DNA from: an uncultured Collinsella sp.
Lineage (GTDB): Bacteria > Actinomycetota > Coriobacteriia > Coriobacteriales > Coriobacteriaceae
Reading direction: 5' to 3'
Assembly: GCA_902465105.1 (NCBI GenBank)
Contig: CABQLM010000012.1
Span: forward strand, 1-37,466
DNA length: 37,466 nt
Position numbers and translations under genes: made by a program
The notes under the pieces: model-generated
What the model saw: only the letters and a program-made list of their open reading frames with translations
Database searches by the model: none
What the model was told of the DNA's origin: nothing
Shown: one piece after another, positions 1 to 8,162 of the stretch
Layout of the letters: the number at the start of each line of letters is the position of its first letter
Position numbering within the stretch: position 1 is the stretch's first letter

Positions 1-60
1 CCCGTGGGAGGCCAGGGCGCCGCTGACCGGTGGACGGCACCGAGCCGTCATCGAAACTGA
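1..60 (+). other. Left edge, probable 3' end of an upstream gene
   Basis: These 60 bases precede a strong terminator hairpin. Two plus-strand frames reach a TGA here (one at 24-26, one at 58-60), so this is probably the end of a plus-strand gene that lies mostly outside the window. Too little sequence remains to decide the frame or the family. Confidence 0.3.
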
Positions 61-93
61 AGAAGGGGGAGGCCTCGCGGCCTCCCCCTTCTT
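60..93. terminator. Long GC-rich terminator hairpin
   Basis: A perfect 15-bp stem (60-74 with 79-93, arms ending GGAGGCC/GGCCTCC) closes a TCGC loop. The T-tract after it is poor (TTGCGTTTATTG), but the stem is strong. The converging gene at 160-726 could use it from the other side. Confidence 0.7.
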
Positions 94-159
94 GCGTTTA
101 TTGGGCGTAAATGACACGGTTACACGAGCCGCTCTCGTTGCTTTTTTGACGCTGTGCTT

Positions 160-726
160 TTATTTAAAGACTATGGACTGAATGACAACAGCAATCGCTA
201 TGACCGTAATGATCAAAAGTAGAATTGTCAGTCGATGCTGCTTGCGTCGTTTGCTTGACGAAACGAAAATCGACTTTCCCTTTTTTGGCGTTTCGAGATA
301 GCGAGCCGAATGCGTCAAGGTTTGCTTGGGCCGAGGCCCTCTTTTTCGATGAGTGGTGGATTCTCTCATCGGCTCATCATGATCTGCGCTGTTTTTAGAG
401 AGCGGTGCATCTTTCAGATATACAGGGTCTCCCGAGGCCACGCCCATATTTTTGCGCCCCGTTTGTGCATCTTCGAGTGTTTGATATCGATTTCTCGTTA
501 CATACTCGGGTTCGGGATCGTTGATGGGCTCTTGCGAGATATGGGGTCGATGGAACCGTGCCGGCTGCTGGGTGGACTCTTCGCCCTGCGTCGGCATAAA
601 CCTATTGTCCTGTCTTTGATCGTCCATGATGCCCTTTAGCTCGTTATCAACAACGCGTACGCGCTCATTGTAAGCCCCGTGCCCGAATTTGCCAGGGACA
701 TACTCGCTATTTAAGACACGGTTCAA
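160..726 (-). CDS. Hypothetical tail-anchored membrane protein
   Basis: A 188-residue protein of unknown function. The first ~160 residues are hydrophilic, rich in Arg, Pro, Gln and Asp, and probably disordered. A basic stretch (SSKRRKQHR) follows, and then a single hydrophobic segment of about 20 residues at the extreme C-terminus (LTILLLIITVIAIAVVI), so it reads as a tail-anchored protein with its soluble part in the cytoplasm. The chosen start is a TTG at 726-724 with GAGG about 6 nt upstream; an internal ATG (MDDQRQ) is an alternative. Base composition is clearly less GC-rich than the neighbouring core genes. It is transcribed divergently from hsp20 across a roughly 180-bp AT-rich spacer. 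No enzyme motif was seen. Confidence 0.65.
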   Translation of the reverse strand: MNRVLNSEYVPGKFGHGAYNERVRVVDNELKGIMDDQRQDNRFMPTQGEESTQQPARFHRPHISQEPINDPEPEYVTRNRYQTLEDAQTGRKNMGVASGDPVYLKDAPLSKNSADHDEPMRESTTHRKRGPRPKQTLTHSARYLETPKKGKSIFVSSSKRRKQHRLTILLLIITVIAIAVVIQSIVFK

Positions 727-904
727 AGAACCTCAATCAATCTAAAACTTAAGTCACTCACACTTAGATATGCTTACAGTAAGAGACTTAAAAAACTTTA
801 TAGTCAGTGTATATATGAGAAGCTGCTGGGCATATATAAAAGCGTCAAAAGAAGTCCCTGCCACCTAGAAGATGGCTCGGCGGTCCCTTAAAGGAGTGGT
901 AGTC
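727..904 (+). promoter_or_regulatory. AT-rich regulatory region of hsp20 with several dyads
   Basis: The divergent spacer contains three visible symmetries: TTAAGTC (749-755) facing GACTTAA (785-791); an 11-bp palindrome CTTACAGTAAG (773-783) between those arms; and ATATATG (812-818) facing CATATAT (831-837). The last pair overlaps likely -10 sequences for hsp20. Neither the CIRCE element of HrcA (TTAGCACTC-N9-GAGTGCTAA) nor the HAIR element of HspR (CTTGAGT-N7-ACTCAAG) is present, so control by another regulator is inferred. The RBS AAGGAG is at 891-896. Confidence 0.5.
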
Positions 905-1336
905 ATGGCAAGCATGGTTCCTTATCGTTCGGTTTTTGGTGTTCGTCCCTCTGCTAGCTCGTTGTTCGATCTGTTTGATGATATGACCGATCTGGCAAAC
1001 AACTCGATCGCCTCCAAGGCGTTTCCCGTCGATGTTGAGGACAAGGGCGACGGTTACGAGGTCAAGGCCTATTTGACTGGCGTCGCGAAGGACGACATCG
1101 ACGTTGAGCTCAATGAGGGTCGTCTTTCCATTAGCGTGAATGTTGAAGAGAGCGAAGAAAACAAGGACAAGAACTACCTGCAGAAGGAGTTTAGCTCGTA
1201 CAGCGCGACGCGCGGCGTGTATCTGAAGGACGCTTCGAGCGAGGGCCTTTCTGCAAAGTACGCTGACGGCATCCTTACCGTTACGGTTCCCAAGATTGTC
1301 GAGAAGAAGAATGTCACGAAGATCTCTATCGACTAA
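905..1336 (+). CDS. hsp20: Small heat-shock protein, Hsp20/alpha-crystallin family
   Basis: A 143-residue ATP-independent holdase chaperone that binds unfolding proteins in the cytoplasm. The N-terminus (SVFGVRPSASSLFDLFDDM) is the usual short hydrophobic arm. The alpha-crystallin domain occupies about residues 38-140: FPVDVEDKGDGYEVKAYLTG, then the A-x-x-x-G-I-L-T-V-like segment YADGILTVTVPK near the C-terminus, followed by a short tail. The ATG at 905 is chosen over the upstream in-frame codon at 872 because AAGGAG (891-896) sits 8 nt before it and because homologues start near this point. It is monocistronic, with its own AT-rich promoter region and a strong terminator 35 bp after the stop. 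Confidence 0.93.
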   Translation: MASMVPYRSVFGVRPSASSLFDLFDDMTDLANNSIASKAFPVDVEDKGDGYEVKAYLTGVAKDDIDVELNEGRLSISVNVEESEENKDKNYLQKEFSSYSATRGVYLKDASSEGLSAKYADGILTVTVPKIVEKKNVTKISID

Positions 1337-1370
1337 CTGTGGCTCTGCTCCAATCGAGAGTACGAGTTAA

Positions 1371-1404
1371 GGGGGCTGGGAAGTGATTCCCAGCCCCCTT
1401 TTTT
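1371..1404 (+). terminator. Intrinsic terminator after hsp20
   Basis: Perfect 12-bp stem GGGGGCTGGGAA / TTCCCAGCCCCC with a GTGA loop and a run of six T. The AA-rich left side could also serve the convergent gene that ends at 1417. Confidence 0.92.
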
Positions 1405-1416
1405 GTCTTGAGCGGG

Positions 1417-2226
1417 CTATTGAATAGTTGTCGGTTGATATTGACTTGCAGGGCGTATCGAGAGCTTCCGTGACCCTTGAAGAAGGGTGGCAGAGCTGCC
1501 GAGCTCATCATCGAGGCTTGCATCAAGTGCGCTGGCATAGCTTTTGACGGTAAGGCTTGGACGATTATTGTCCTGGCTGATGTGCATGGCGATGAGCTGT
1601 TCGGTGCGATCGGTAACAAGTTCGCACGCGGCTTCGGCGGCTTGGTTGTTGGAGAGATGCCCCTTTGTGGACAGGATGCGCTCCTGAAGAAAGCGGGGGT
1701 ACGCTCCTTCGCGCAACATAGTCACATCGTGGTTGCTTTCGAGAGCGAGAACTCGACAGTCTTTGAGGATGCCTATGGCCTTGCTCGACAACTCTCCGGT
1801 GTCGGTGGCAAACCCAATGGAATCATCGAGAGCATCGAATCGATAGCCGACAGGATTGATGACATCGTGCGATGTTGAGTAGGTTTGTACGTGGATGCCG
1901 GCAATGGGGAGCGTGTCACCGGGGTCAAATTCCTCTACGGGCAGGTGCGCGAGGTTTTCTTTGCATGAAAGGGTGCCCCTGCTGGCAAAGAGGGGACCAT
2001 GCCAGTGCTTGCACCATACATCGAGCCCTTTGACATGGTCTCCATGCTCATGAGTGATTACAAGAGCGGCGACGTCGTCTGCCGAGAGGCCAAGCTCCGC
2101 CATGCGTTTAAGTGTCTCGCGGCTGGACAGGCCGTTATCGATCATGACGAGCCCCTGCGGGCCCTCGACGAGTGCGCAGTTGCCTTTTGAGCCGCTGCCG
2201 AGGATATGAAGGTGCAGGCGAGACAT
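1417..2226 (-). CDS. MBL-fold metallo-hydrolase, YycJ/WalJ-like
   Basis: A 269-residue metallo-beta-lactamase-fold hydrolase. The N-terminus MSRLHLHILGSGSKGN is the typical YycJ opening (SSGSKGN). The metal-binding motif is THEHGDHVKGL (H-x-H-x-D-H), with further ligands in TYSTSHD, FATDTG and the late MHISQDN segment. In Firmicutes the family member YycJ/WalJ is linked to the WalKR locus and to DNA metabolism; no such neighbours occur here, so the substrate (probably a nucleic acid or phosphodiester) is inferred. The start at 2226 is chosen because the N-terminal extension from an upstream in-frame codon (2307) would run into the divergent tilS gene and does not resemble the family. The Shine-Dalgarno sequence is weak. 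Confidence 0.88.
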   Translation of the reverse strand: MSRLHLHILGSGSKGNCALVEGPQGLVMIDNGLSSRETLKRMAELGLSADDVAALVITHEHGDHVKGLDVWCKHWHGPLFASRGTLSCKENLAHLPVEEFDPGDTLPIAGIHVQTYSTSHDVINPVGYRFDALDDSIGFATDTGELSSKAIGILKDCRVLALESNHDVTMLREGAYPRFLQERILSTKGHLSNNQAAEAACELVTDRTEQLIAMHISQDNNRPSLTVKSYASALDASLDDELGSSATLLQGSRKLSIRPASQYQPTTIQ

Positions 2227-2240
2227 AAGATTCCAAAGGA

Positions 2241-2246
2241 TACAAT
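2241..2246 (+). promoter_or_regulatory. Likely -10 box for the tilS unit
   Basis: TACAAT lies in the 48-bp divergent spacer between the metallo-hydrolase and tilS, with a clear AGGAGG ribosome-binding site 20 bp downstream. No convincing -35 was seen. Confidence 0.5.
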
Positions 2247-2274
2247 GGGTACGGACGAATAGAGGAGGAAGCGA

Positions 2275-3816
2275 ATGCCAACGGTATCTCAGCACTATGG
2301 ACATCATGCCGCGCCGAGGACGGATAAGAGCGCCCTGGCAACGCGGCAGGCCGCTGCCCCCGTAGTACTCATGGTATCAGGCGGTGCGGACTCGACGGCG
2401 CTGCTCCTTATGGCGTGCACATCAAAGCTAGATATCCAGGACGGGCGCGGCGTTGCCCCCATTGCGCGCGAGCGTTTGCACGTGCTGCATGTGAACCATC
2501 ATCTGCGCGGGGAGGCATCCGATGGCGACGAGGCCTTTGTACGTGACCTGTGCGCGCAATACGGCTTGCCGCTGTGTGTTGAGCATGCCTATTTTGATGA
2601 CGAATCGGGCAATATCGAGGCTGCGGCCCGCGAGGTGCGCTATGCCGCGGCACGGAGATATGTTCGCGAACTTTGCGCCGAATCGGGCGCACCGCGGACG
2701 GCGGCTCGTATCTGTACCGCGCATACCTCGTCGGACCGCGCGGAAACATTTTTGATGAATGCCATTAAAGGGTCGGGTCCCGCGGGTCTATCGAGCATTC
2801 CGCGCCGTCGGAACATTGTGGTGCGCCCCCTGCTCGACCTCACACATGATGAGCTCGTGAGCTATCTGCAGGTGCACGGTCAGTCATGGCGGGAAGATGA
2901 AAGCAACGAGGATGTTTCGTACCTGCGCAACTATGTGCGTCATCGGGTGATGCCGGTGGTGGCACAGCGCAACGCGAACGTCTGTAAGACGATTGGTGCC
3001 GCTTGCGAAATTCTGGGCGACGAAGACGCCTTTCTTTCTCAGCTTTCGGCACAGGCGTTTCGAAGCTGCTTGCGCAAGGAAGCGGCGGGCGCACTGGTGC
3101 TCGATGCGCGCCGTCTTGCCGCCGCCGAGGTTGTGATTGCACGGCGTATTGTGCGGTTGGCGATTAAGCGCATCGATTTCGACGCGCGACCGGAGATGCG
3201 GCACGTGGAGCGCGTGCTCGCCTGCGTCGCTGCGGGCTCGGGCTCGGTTACGCTTCCTGCGGGAATTGATGCCCGTGTGGAGTTTGGCATGCTGGCGCTC
3301 AAGGCCCCGGCGGCGCGCGAGGGCTTAGTAGCCGACTGGATCTCCGTTCCCGGTCGTCTGCCGCTGGGGGCGGGGCGTATGCTGACAGCAGAGTCGATGG
3401 CCGTGGAGCCGGGGTGCGATATCGTGCACCGTGCCCGCGAGCTTGCTGCTGCCGGAGAGGTTGCGGCCTTGGTGGATGCGGCGGCCCTGGGATTCGCCGA
3501 CCGCGATAGCGAGCGGATGCTAGCCGGCTCGCGCGGGGAGATTCCCGCCGAGGCACGATCGGCACGCCTGTGGGTGGATAGCCCTGTGCCGGGAGACGTA
3601 ATGTGCCCATTGGGGATGAACGGCCGAAGCAAGAAAGTGTCAGACCTGTTGAACGAGGCGCGCATTCCTGTTTCAGACCGCCCTGGCGTACCCGTGATAA
3701 GAACGGCGCCGGGAGGCGCCGTAGTATGGGTCGCGGGCGTTCGCGCGGACGAGCGTTTTAAATGCACGGCCGCAACGCGCGTGGCGTATCTGCTTCGTGT
3801 GGTCGATGCGGAATAG
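2275..3816 (+). CDS. tilS: tRNA(Ile)-lysidine synthase TilS
   Basis: A 513-residue enzyme that uses ATP and lysine to convert cytidine 34 of tRNA-Ile(CAU) into lysidine, which lets the tRNA read AUA. The N-type ATP pyrophosphatase P-loop SGGADST is at residues 35-41, followed by the family segment HVLHVNHHLRG and by ARICTAHTSSDRAETFLMN, which contains the H-x-x-D-x-A-E-T motif. The C-terminal domain contains KKVSDLLNEARIPVSDRPGVP, the characteristic TilS C-terminal motif. Length is at the upper end for the family, typical of actinobacteria. ATG at 2275 is preceded by GAGGAGG. It lies just upstream of hpt and ftsH, the classic order conserved from Bacillus to actinobacteria. Confidence 0.95.
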   Translation: MPTVSQHYGHHAAPRTDKSALATRQAAAPVVLMVSGGADSTALLLMACTSKLDIQDGRGVAPIARERLHVLHVNHHLRGEASDGDEAFVRDLCAQYGLPLCVEHAYFDDESGNIEAAAREVRYAAARRYVRELCAESGAPRTAARICTAHTSSDRAETFLMNAIKGSGPAGLSSIPRRRNIVVRPLLDLTHDELVSYLQVHGQSWREDESNEDVSYLRNYVRHRVMPVVAQRNANVCKTIGAACEILGDEDAFLSQLSAQAFRSCLRKEAAGALVLDARRLAAAEVVIARRIVRLAIKRIDFDARPEMRHVERVLACVAAGSGSVTLPAGIDARVEFGMLALKAPAAREGLVADWISVPGRLPLGAGRMLTAESMAVEPGCDIVHRARELAAAGEVAALVDAAALGFADRDSERMLAGSRGEIPAEARSARLWVDSPVPGDVMCPLGMNGRSKKVSDLLNEARIPVSDRPGVPVIRTAPGGAVVWVAGVRADERFKCTAATRVAYLLRVVDAE

Positions 3817-3963
3817 CGTCCCACGCCAGCTATTCTGTGCGACGTTGACGGTATTCCCGCGCTGATGGCGTATGGGCTGGAAAATATATCCCGTGCGCTG
3901 CTAGAATGTGAAGTTCGCGTCCATACGGCGGTGTGTGGGCGATAAGCACAAGAAAGGGTTGTC

Positions 3964-4512
3964 ATGGCTTCTCAACATCCGGATATCGAGAAGGTTCTGT
4001 TTACGCAGGAGGATATCGACGGTATCGTCTCTCGCCTAGGCGAGCAGATTACGCGCGACTACGCGGGTAAGGATCTGGTGCTGATTGCGGTCCTGCGCGG
4101 CGCTGTGGTCTTTATGGGCGACCTGATGCGCAAGATCGAGCTGCCGACCAACATCGATTTCATGGCTGTTTCGAGCTATGGCAACGGTGTGAAGTCCTCG
4201 GGTATCGTGCGTATCATTAAGGACCTGGATATCGACATCCGCGGTCGCGACGTGCTGATCGTTGAGGACATTCTGGACTCGGGCCTGACGCTCAAGTATC
4301 TGATGAAGAACCTCGAGAGCCGCAAGCCCGCTTCTCTGGAGGTCGCTGCCTTCCTGTGGAAGGACGTTGAGGACCGTACCTCGGCCGTCACGCCCAAGTA
4401 TGTTGGAACCCATTGCCCCGATGCCTTTGTGGTGGGCTACGGCCTCGACTATGCCGAGCGCTATCGTAACCTTCCGTATCTGGGCATTTTGAAACCGGAG
4501 GTTTATTCGTAA
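3964..4512 (+). CDS. hpt: Hypoxanthine phosphoribosyltransferase
   Basis: A 182-residue purine-salvage enzyme that transfers phosphoribose from PRPP to hypoxanthine or guanine, giving IMP or GMP. The PRPP-binding signature is VLIVEDILDSGLTL, about residues 97-110, where the family more usually has DTG. The flexible-loop segment SSYGNGVKSSG and the C-terminal FVVGYGLDYAERYRNLPYLG are hallmark HPRT motifs. RBS AAGGG lies 9 nt before ATG 3964. The 147-bp gap from tilS contains a possible promoter (TAGAAT at 3902-3907), so hpt-ftsH may also be transcribed on their own. The stop is one base before the ftsH start, implying translational coupling. Confidence 0.96.
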   Translation: MASQHPDIEKVLFTQEDIDGIVSRLGEQITRDYAGKDLVLIAVLRGAVVFMGDLMRKIELPTNIDFMAVSSYGNGVKSSGIVRIIKDLDIDIRGRDVLIVEDILDSGLTLKYLMKNLESRKPASLEVAAFLWKDVEDRTSAVTPKYVGTHCPDAFVVGYGLDYAERYRNLPYLGILKPEVYS

Positions 4513-4513
4513 G

Positions 4514-6646
4514 ATGCCCGACGACCGTAACGACTACAATTCCCAGACACCCCGGGACCCTAAGATTCCGGGGATGCACGGAGGCAAGAAGCCCACGCGT
4601 ACGGGCTGGCTGTATTTTCTTTTGGCTTGCGCACTTCTGGGCTACGCCTTCTTTAATATGGGCTCCGGCTTTGCCAACTCCAGCAATACCGTTAAGCTCG
4701 CGACGAGCGAGATGGTGAGCGCCATCAAGCAGGATCGCGTCGAAGATCTGACCTATACAGTTCAGGACGGAAGCGTGACGGGTCATTACTGGAAGGCGAA
4801 AAAGGACAAGGGCGACACGAGCGAGCTCAAGAGCTTTTCCTCGACCTATGTTGGCTCCGATTCGCTTGCCGAACTCATGGCGGAGCACCCCGACACTAAG
4901 TACATCGTCAACACCAACGACCCCGATTTTTGGGGCGACTTGGCGATGAGCGTACTGCCGACGATTGCCCTGATCGCCATCATGTTCTACTTTATGCGCC
5001 AGATGATGGGCGCCAATAATAGGAATATGCAGTTTGGCAAGACCAACGCCAAAACCAACGAGGCTACGCGTCCCAAGGTCAAGTTCGAAGACGTCGCCGG
5101 CGTGGACGAGGCTGTTGAGGAGCTCGAAGAGATTCGTGACTTCTTGAGCGACCCGGACCGCTATCGCAAGCTGGGCGCCAAGATTCCCCGCGGCGTGTTG
5201 CTGGTGGGCCCTCCGGGTACTGGTAAGACGCTGCTGGCCAAGGCCGTTGCCGGCGAGGCGGGCGTGCCGTTCTTTAGCATCTCGGGCTCTGACTTTGTCG
5301 AGATGTTCGTGGGCGTCGGCGCCAGCCGCGTGCGCGATCTCTTTAAGGAGGCCAAGTCTCAGGCTCCGTCAATCATCTTCATTGACGAGATCGACGCCGT
5401 GGGACGTCAGCGCGGAGCCGGTCTGGGCGGCGGCCACGACGAGCGCGAGCAGACGCTCAATCAGCTGCTGGTCGAAATGGACGGTTTTGAGGAAAGCGAA
5501 TCGGTCATCCTGATCGCCGCAACCAACCGCCCCGATATTCTGGATCCGGCATTGCTGCGCCCCGGTCGTTTTGACCGCCAGGTTACGGTCGACCGCCCGG
5601 ATGTGAAGGGGCGCGAGCAAATCTTGCGCGTGCATGCCGAGAACAAGCCAATGGATGAGGACGTTAAGTTTGAGAAGCTCGCCCAGATGACCGTTGGCTT
5701 TACTGGTGCCGATCTGGCAAACCTGCTCAACGAGTCCGCGCTGCTTGCCGCTCGTCGTCATCGTTCCGTGATCTCGATGGACGAGGTCGAAGAGTCGATG
5801 GAGCGCGTGATTGCCGGACCGCAACGCAAGGGGCGCGTGATGACCGAAGTCGAGCGCACCACGATTGCCTACCACGAGAGCGGTCATGCTCTGGTGGGTC
5901 ACATCCTGGAGCACTCCGATCCAGTTCACAAGATTTCGATTGTCAGCCGTGGTCAGGCTCTGGGCTATACGCTGCAGCTTCCGCAGGAGGACCACTTCCT
6001 CAAGACCAAGAACGAGATGCTCGATGAGCTTGCCGTGTTCTTGGGCGGTCGCGTTGCCGAGGAGCTCATGTGCGATGACATTACGTCGGGCGCGAGCAAC
6101 GATCTGGAGCGCGCGACCAAGATGGCGCGCGAGATGGTCACGCGCCTGGGCATGAGCGAGGAGCTGGGCACGCAAGTGTTTGGCGAGGCGCAGCATCAGG
6201 TGTTTCTTGGTCGCGATTATGCTGATCACCAGGATTACTCCGAGGAGACGGCGCGCCGCATTGATATCGAGGTTCAGCGTATCATGCGCGAGGCCCATCG
6301 CCGTGCGGTTGAGATTCTGGATGTCCGTCGCGATCAGCTCGATCTGATGGCGAAGGTGCTGCTTGAGCGCGAGACCGTCGAAGGCGACGCCGTGAACGCC
6401 CTGCTCGACAACGACTGGGATGCCTACCTTGAGCGCGAGGGCGACATTCTGGCAGCCAAGGAGGAGCGCAATGCCAAGGCGGCCGGCGTGCCGACCAAAA
6501 AGCGCGCACCTCGTATGAGCGAGGAGGAGCTGGCGGCTGATGCCGCGGCTTTTGCACAGGCGGCCATGCAGGAGGATGCCGAAGCCGCATCCGGTGATCC
6601 TGGCGATGACCATACCGTCAACGCTGATACCGACGCCGACAAATAG
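4514..6646 (+). CDS. ftsH: ATP-dependent zinc metalloprotease FtsH
   Basis: A 710-residue membrane-anchored AAA+ protease that degrades unassembled membrane proteins and short-lived regulators. Two transmembrane segments (about residues 31-50 and 141-162) flank an extracytoplasmic domain. The AAA+ module has Walker A GPPGTGKT (232-239), Walker B IIFIDEID (287-294) and the second region of homology [19 protein letters not shown]. The zinc site HESGH is at 454-458, with a later acidic ligand in the segment [16 protein letters not shown]. The last ~70 residues are an acidic, Ala-rich tail typical of actinobacterial FtsH. It begins one base after the hpt stop and ends at a strong terminator. Confidence 0.97.
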   Translation: MPDDRNDYNSQTPRDPKIPGMHGGKKPTRTGWLYFLLACALLGYAFFNMGSGFANSSNTVKLATSEMVSAIKQDRVEDLTYTVQDGSVTGHYWKAKKDKGDTSELKSFSSTYVGSDSLAELMAEHPDTKYIVNTNDPDFWGDLAMSVLPTIALIAIMFYFMRQMMGANNRNMQFGKTNAKTNEATRPKVKFEDVAGVDEAVEELEEIRDFLSDPDRYRKLGAKIPRGVLLVGPPGTGKTLLAKAVAGEAGVPFFSISGSDFVEMFVGVGASRVRDLFKEAKSQAPSIIFIDEIDAVGRQRGAGLGGGHDEREQTLNQLLVEMDGFEESESVILIAATNRPDILDPALLRPGRFDRQVTVDRPDVKGREQILRVHAENKPMDEDVKFEKLAQMTVGFTGADLANLLNESALLAARRHRSVISMDEVEESMERVIAGPQRKGRVMTEVERTTIAYHESGHALVGHILEHSDPVHKISIVSRGQALGYTLQLPQEDHFLKTKNEMLDELAVFLGGRVAEELMCDDITSGASNDLERATKMAREMVTRLGMSEELGTQVFGEAQHQVFLGRDYADHQDYSEETARRIDIEVQRIMREAHRRAVEILDVRRDQLDLMAKVLLERETVEGDAVNALLDNDWDAYLEREGDILAAKEERNAKAAGVPTKKRAPRMSEEELAADAAAFAQAAMQEDAEAASGDPGDDHTVNADTDADK

Positions 6647-6660
6647 TTCTTTTAACGAAG

Positions 6661-6697
6661 GCCTCCGCGGGGAAACCTGCGGAGGCTTTTTGCTTTT
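6661..6697 (+). terminator. Terminator of the tilS-hpt-ftsH unit
   Basis: Stem GCCTCCGC (6661-6668) with GCGGAGGC (6679-6686) and a TTTTTGCTTTT tail, starting 14 bp after the ftsH stop. Confidence 0.92.
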
Positions 6698-6762
6698 GGG
6701 CGATCTGGGGACTGCCCGCCGGTTATAGGTGAAGACGATAAAATCGGGTCGCATTACTGCGG

Positions 6763-6788
6763 TACTTTGCTCAACTAAAGCGTACAAT
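6763..6788 (+). promoter_or_regulatory. CTTT-N8-AAAG operator abutting a TACAAT -10 box
   Basis: TACTTTGCTCAACTAAAG (6763-6780) is followed two bases later by TACAAT (6783-6788). The half-sites CTTT (6765-6768) and AAAG (6777-6780) are 8 bp apart, exactly as at 10836-10855 and 35966-35985. The site occupies the -35 region and no good -35 hexamer is visible, so the promoter is probably regulator-controlled. Confidence 0.55.
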
Positions 6789-6795
6789 ACCGCCT

Positions 6796-6816
6796 ATGCG
6801 AAAGGGGAACAGATGA
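6796..6816 (+). CDS. Possible leaderless uORF overlapping the aminotransferase start
   Basis: An ATG sits exactly 7 nt after the TACAAT box, at the expected transcription start, and opens a six-codon frame (MRKGNR) whose TGA overlaps the aminotransferase ATG as ATGA. It has no Shine-Dalgarno sequence, so translation would be leaderless. The frame also contains the AAAGGGGA ribosome-binding site of the main gene. Chance cannot be excluded for so short a frame; the same arrangement at ilvE and cysE is what makes it worth listing. Confidence 0.3.
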   Translation: MRKGNR

Positions 6817-7997
6817 TCAACGAAACCATGTTTGCTCGCGGCGCGGAAAGCTCTATCATCCGCGAGATCTTTAGCTATGGCCTTGAGCGCAAGGCACAGA
6901 TCGGTGCGGAAAACGTATTTGATTTTTCGCTGGGCAACCCGAGTGTTCCGGCGCCTGCTGCCGTGGCTGAATCTATTAAGATGGCTTTGGAGCTGCCGAG
7001 CGACCAGCTGCACGGCTACACGCCCGCACCGGGCCTGCCGCAATGTCGTGCCGCTGTGGCCGAATCGCTCAACCGCCGCTTTGGCACGAGCTATGAGGGC
7101 AAGGATGTCTTTATGACGGTAGGTGCGGCGGCCTCGCTCACCTGCACGCTCAATGCTATTACCAATCCGGGTGACGAGGTCATCGTTATCGCCCCGTACT
7201 TTCCGGAGTATCGCGTTTGGATTGAGAAAGCCGGCTGTACGTGTGTCGAGGCGCTCGCCAACGAGGATACGTTCCAGCTGAGCGTGGGTAACGTGCTCAA
7301 GGCGATCACCGACAAGACAGCGGCGGTCATTATCGATTCGCCGAATAACCCCACGGGTGCCGTGTATACGCGCGACACGTTGACACGCCTGGCCAATGTT
7401 CTGCACGAGGTCAATGCCAAGCGCGATCCCGAGAATCCGATTATGCTGATTTCGGACGAACCGTACCGTGAGATTGTGTATGGCGCCGAAGTGCCCTGGG
7501 TGCCTTCGATCTATGAGCACACCATCGTCTGCTACTCGTATTCCAAGTCGCTGTCGCTACCGGGCGAGCGCGTGGGCTGGATTTTGGTCCCCAATACTAA
7601 TCCGCAGGCTGCTCGCCTGATGCCAGCTATTGCCGGTGCCGCCCGCACGCTGGGCTTCGTGTGTGCACCGGCCCTCTTCCAGCGTGTAATCATCGACTGC
7701 ATTGATGAGCCGAGCGATGTTGCGGCCTATGCGCGCAACCGCACCGCGCTTACCGACGCACTGGCGGAGTACGGCTACACCTATGTTGAGCCGGACGGTG
7801 CATTTTACCTGTGGGTGAAGGCGCTGGAGCCCGATGCGAATGCGTTCTGCGAGCGCGCGAAGAAGTATGAGCTGCTTGCGGTGCCCTCGGACAGCTTTGG
7901 CATGCCTGGTTGGTTCCGCCTGGGCTATTGCGTGAGTTACGAAACGATTATCAATTCGCTACCCGCTTGGAAACAGTTGGCGGACGAATATCGTTAA
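6813..7997 (+). CDS. PLP-dependent class I/II aminotransferase
   Basis: A 394-residue fold-type I aminotransferase. Visible family features are the substrate-binding SLGNPSVPAP (about 39-48), SPNNPTG (176-182) with its cofactor-contacting Asn, SDEPYREI (Asp 215, which pairs with the pyridine nitrogen) and the Schiff-base lysine in SYSKSLSLPGERVGW (Lys 245). It is closest in feel to aspartate/alanine-type aminotransferases; the exact amino donor cannot be read from sequence. ATG 6813 is preferred to the upstream in-frame codon at 6729 because it follows AAAGGGGAA and lies downstream of the TACAAT promoter. The upstream CTTT-N8-AAAG site is shared with amino-acid transport and ilvE promoters, suggesting amino-acid-responsive control. 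Confidence 0.9.
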   Translation: MINETMFARGAESSIIREIFSYGLERKAQIGAENVFDFSLGNPSVPAPAAVAESIKMALELPSDQLHGYTPAPGLPQCRAAVAESLNRRFGTSYEGKDVFMTVGAAASLTCTLNAITNPGDEVIVIAPYFPEYRVWIEKAGCTCVEALANEDTFQLSVGNVLKAITDKTAAVIIDSPNNPTGAVYTRDTLTRLANVLHEVNAKRDPENPIMLISDEPYREIVYGAEVPWVPSIYEHTIVCYSYSKSLSLPGERVGWILVPNTNPQAARLMPAIAGAARTLGFVCAPALFQRVIIDCIDEPSDVAAYARNRTALTDALAEYGYTYVEPDGAFYLWVKALEPDANAFCERAKKYELLAVPSDSFGMPGWFRLGYCVSYETIINSLPAWKQLADEYR

Positions 7998-8030
7998 AAG
8001 TAAAGCGCTCTGCTTACAATGTTTTACGTG

Positions 8031-8063
8031 AAACGGGGTTTGGTGTTAAGCCAGGCCCCGTTG
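8031..8063 (+). terminator. Possible hairpin terminator after the aminotransferase
   Basis: AACGGGG faces CCCCGTT, with an inner TGG/CCA pairing. No T-run follows, so it may be a 3'-end stabilising hairpin rather than an intrinsic terminator. Confidence 0.4.
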
Positions 8064-8162
8064 TCATGGACGTTGTGTCTTTGGGATGGAGCGGTTTTAC
8101 GACTGTCAAAGGCTATGCGTACAATGAATATACGCGACGGCCATACCGGATAAGGAGACCCG

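Noticed and set aside
5369..6787. 472-residue minus-strand open frame across ftsH
   Set aside because: It is the antisense shadow of ftsH in GC-rich DNA; it has no ribosome-binding site and no domain, while the plus strand encodes a perfect FtsH.
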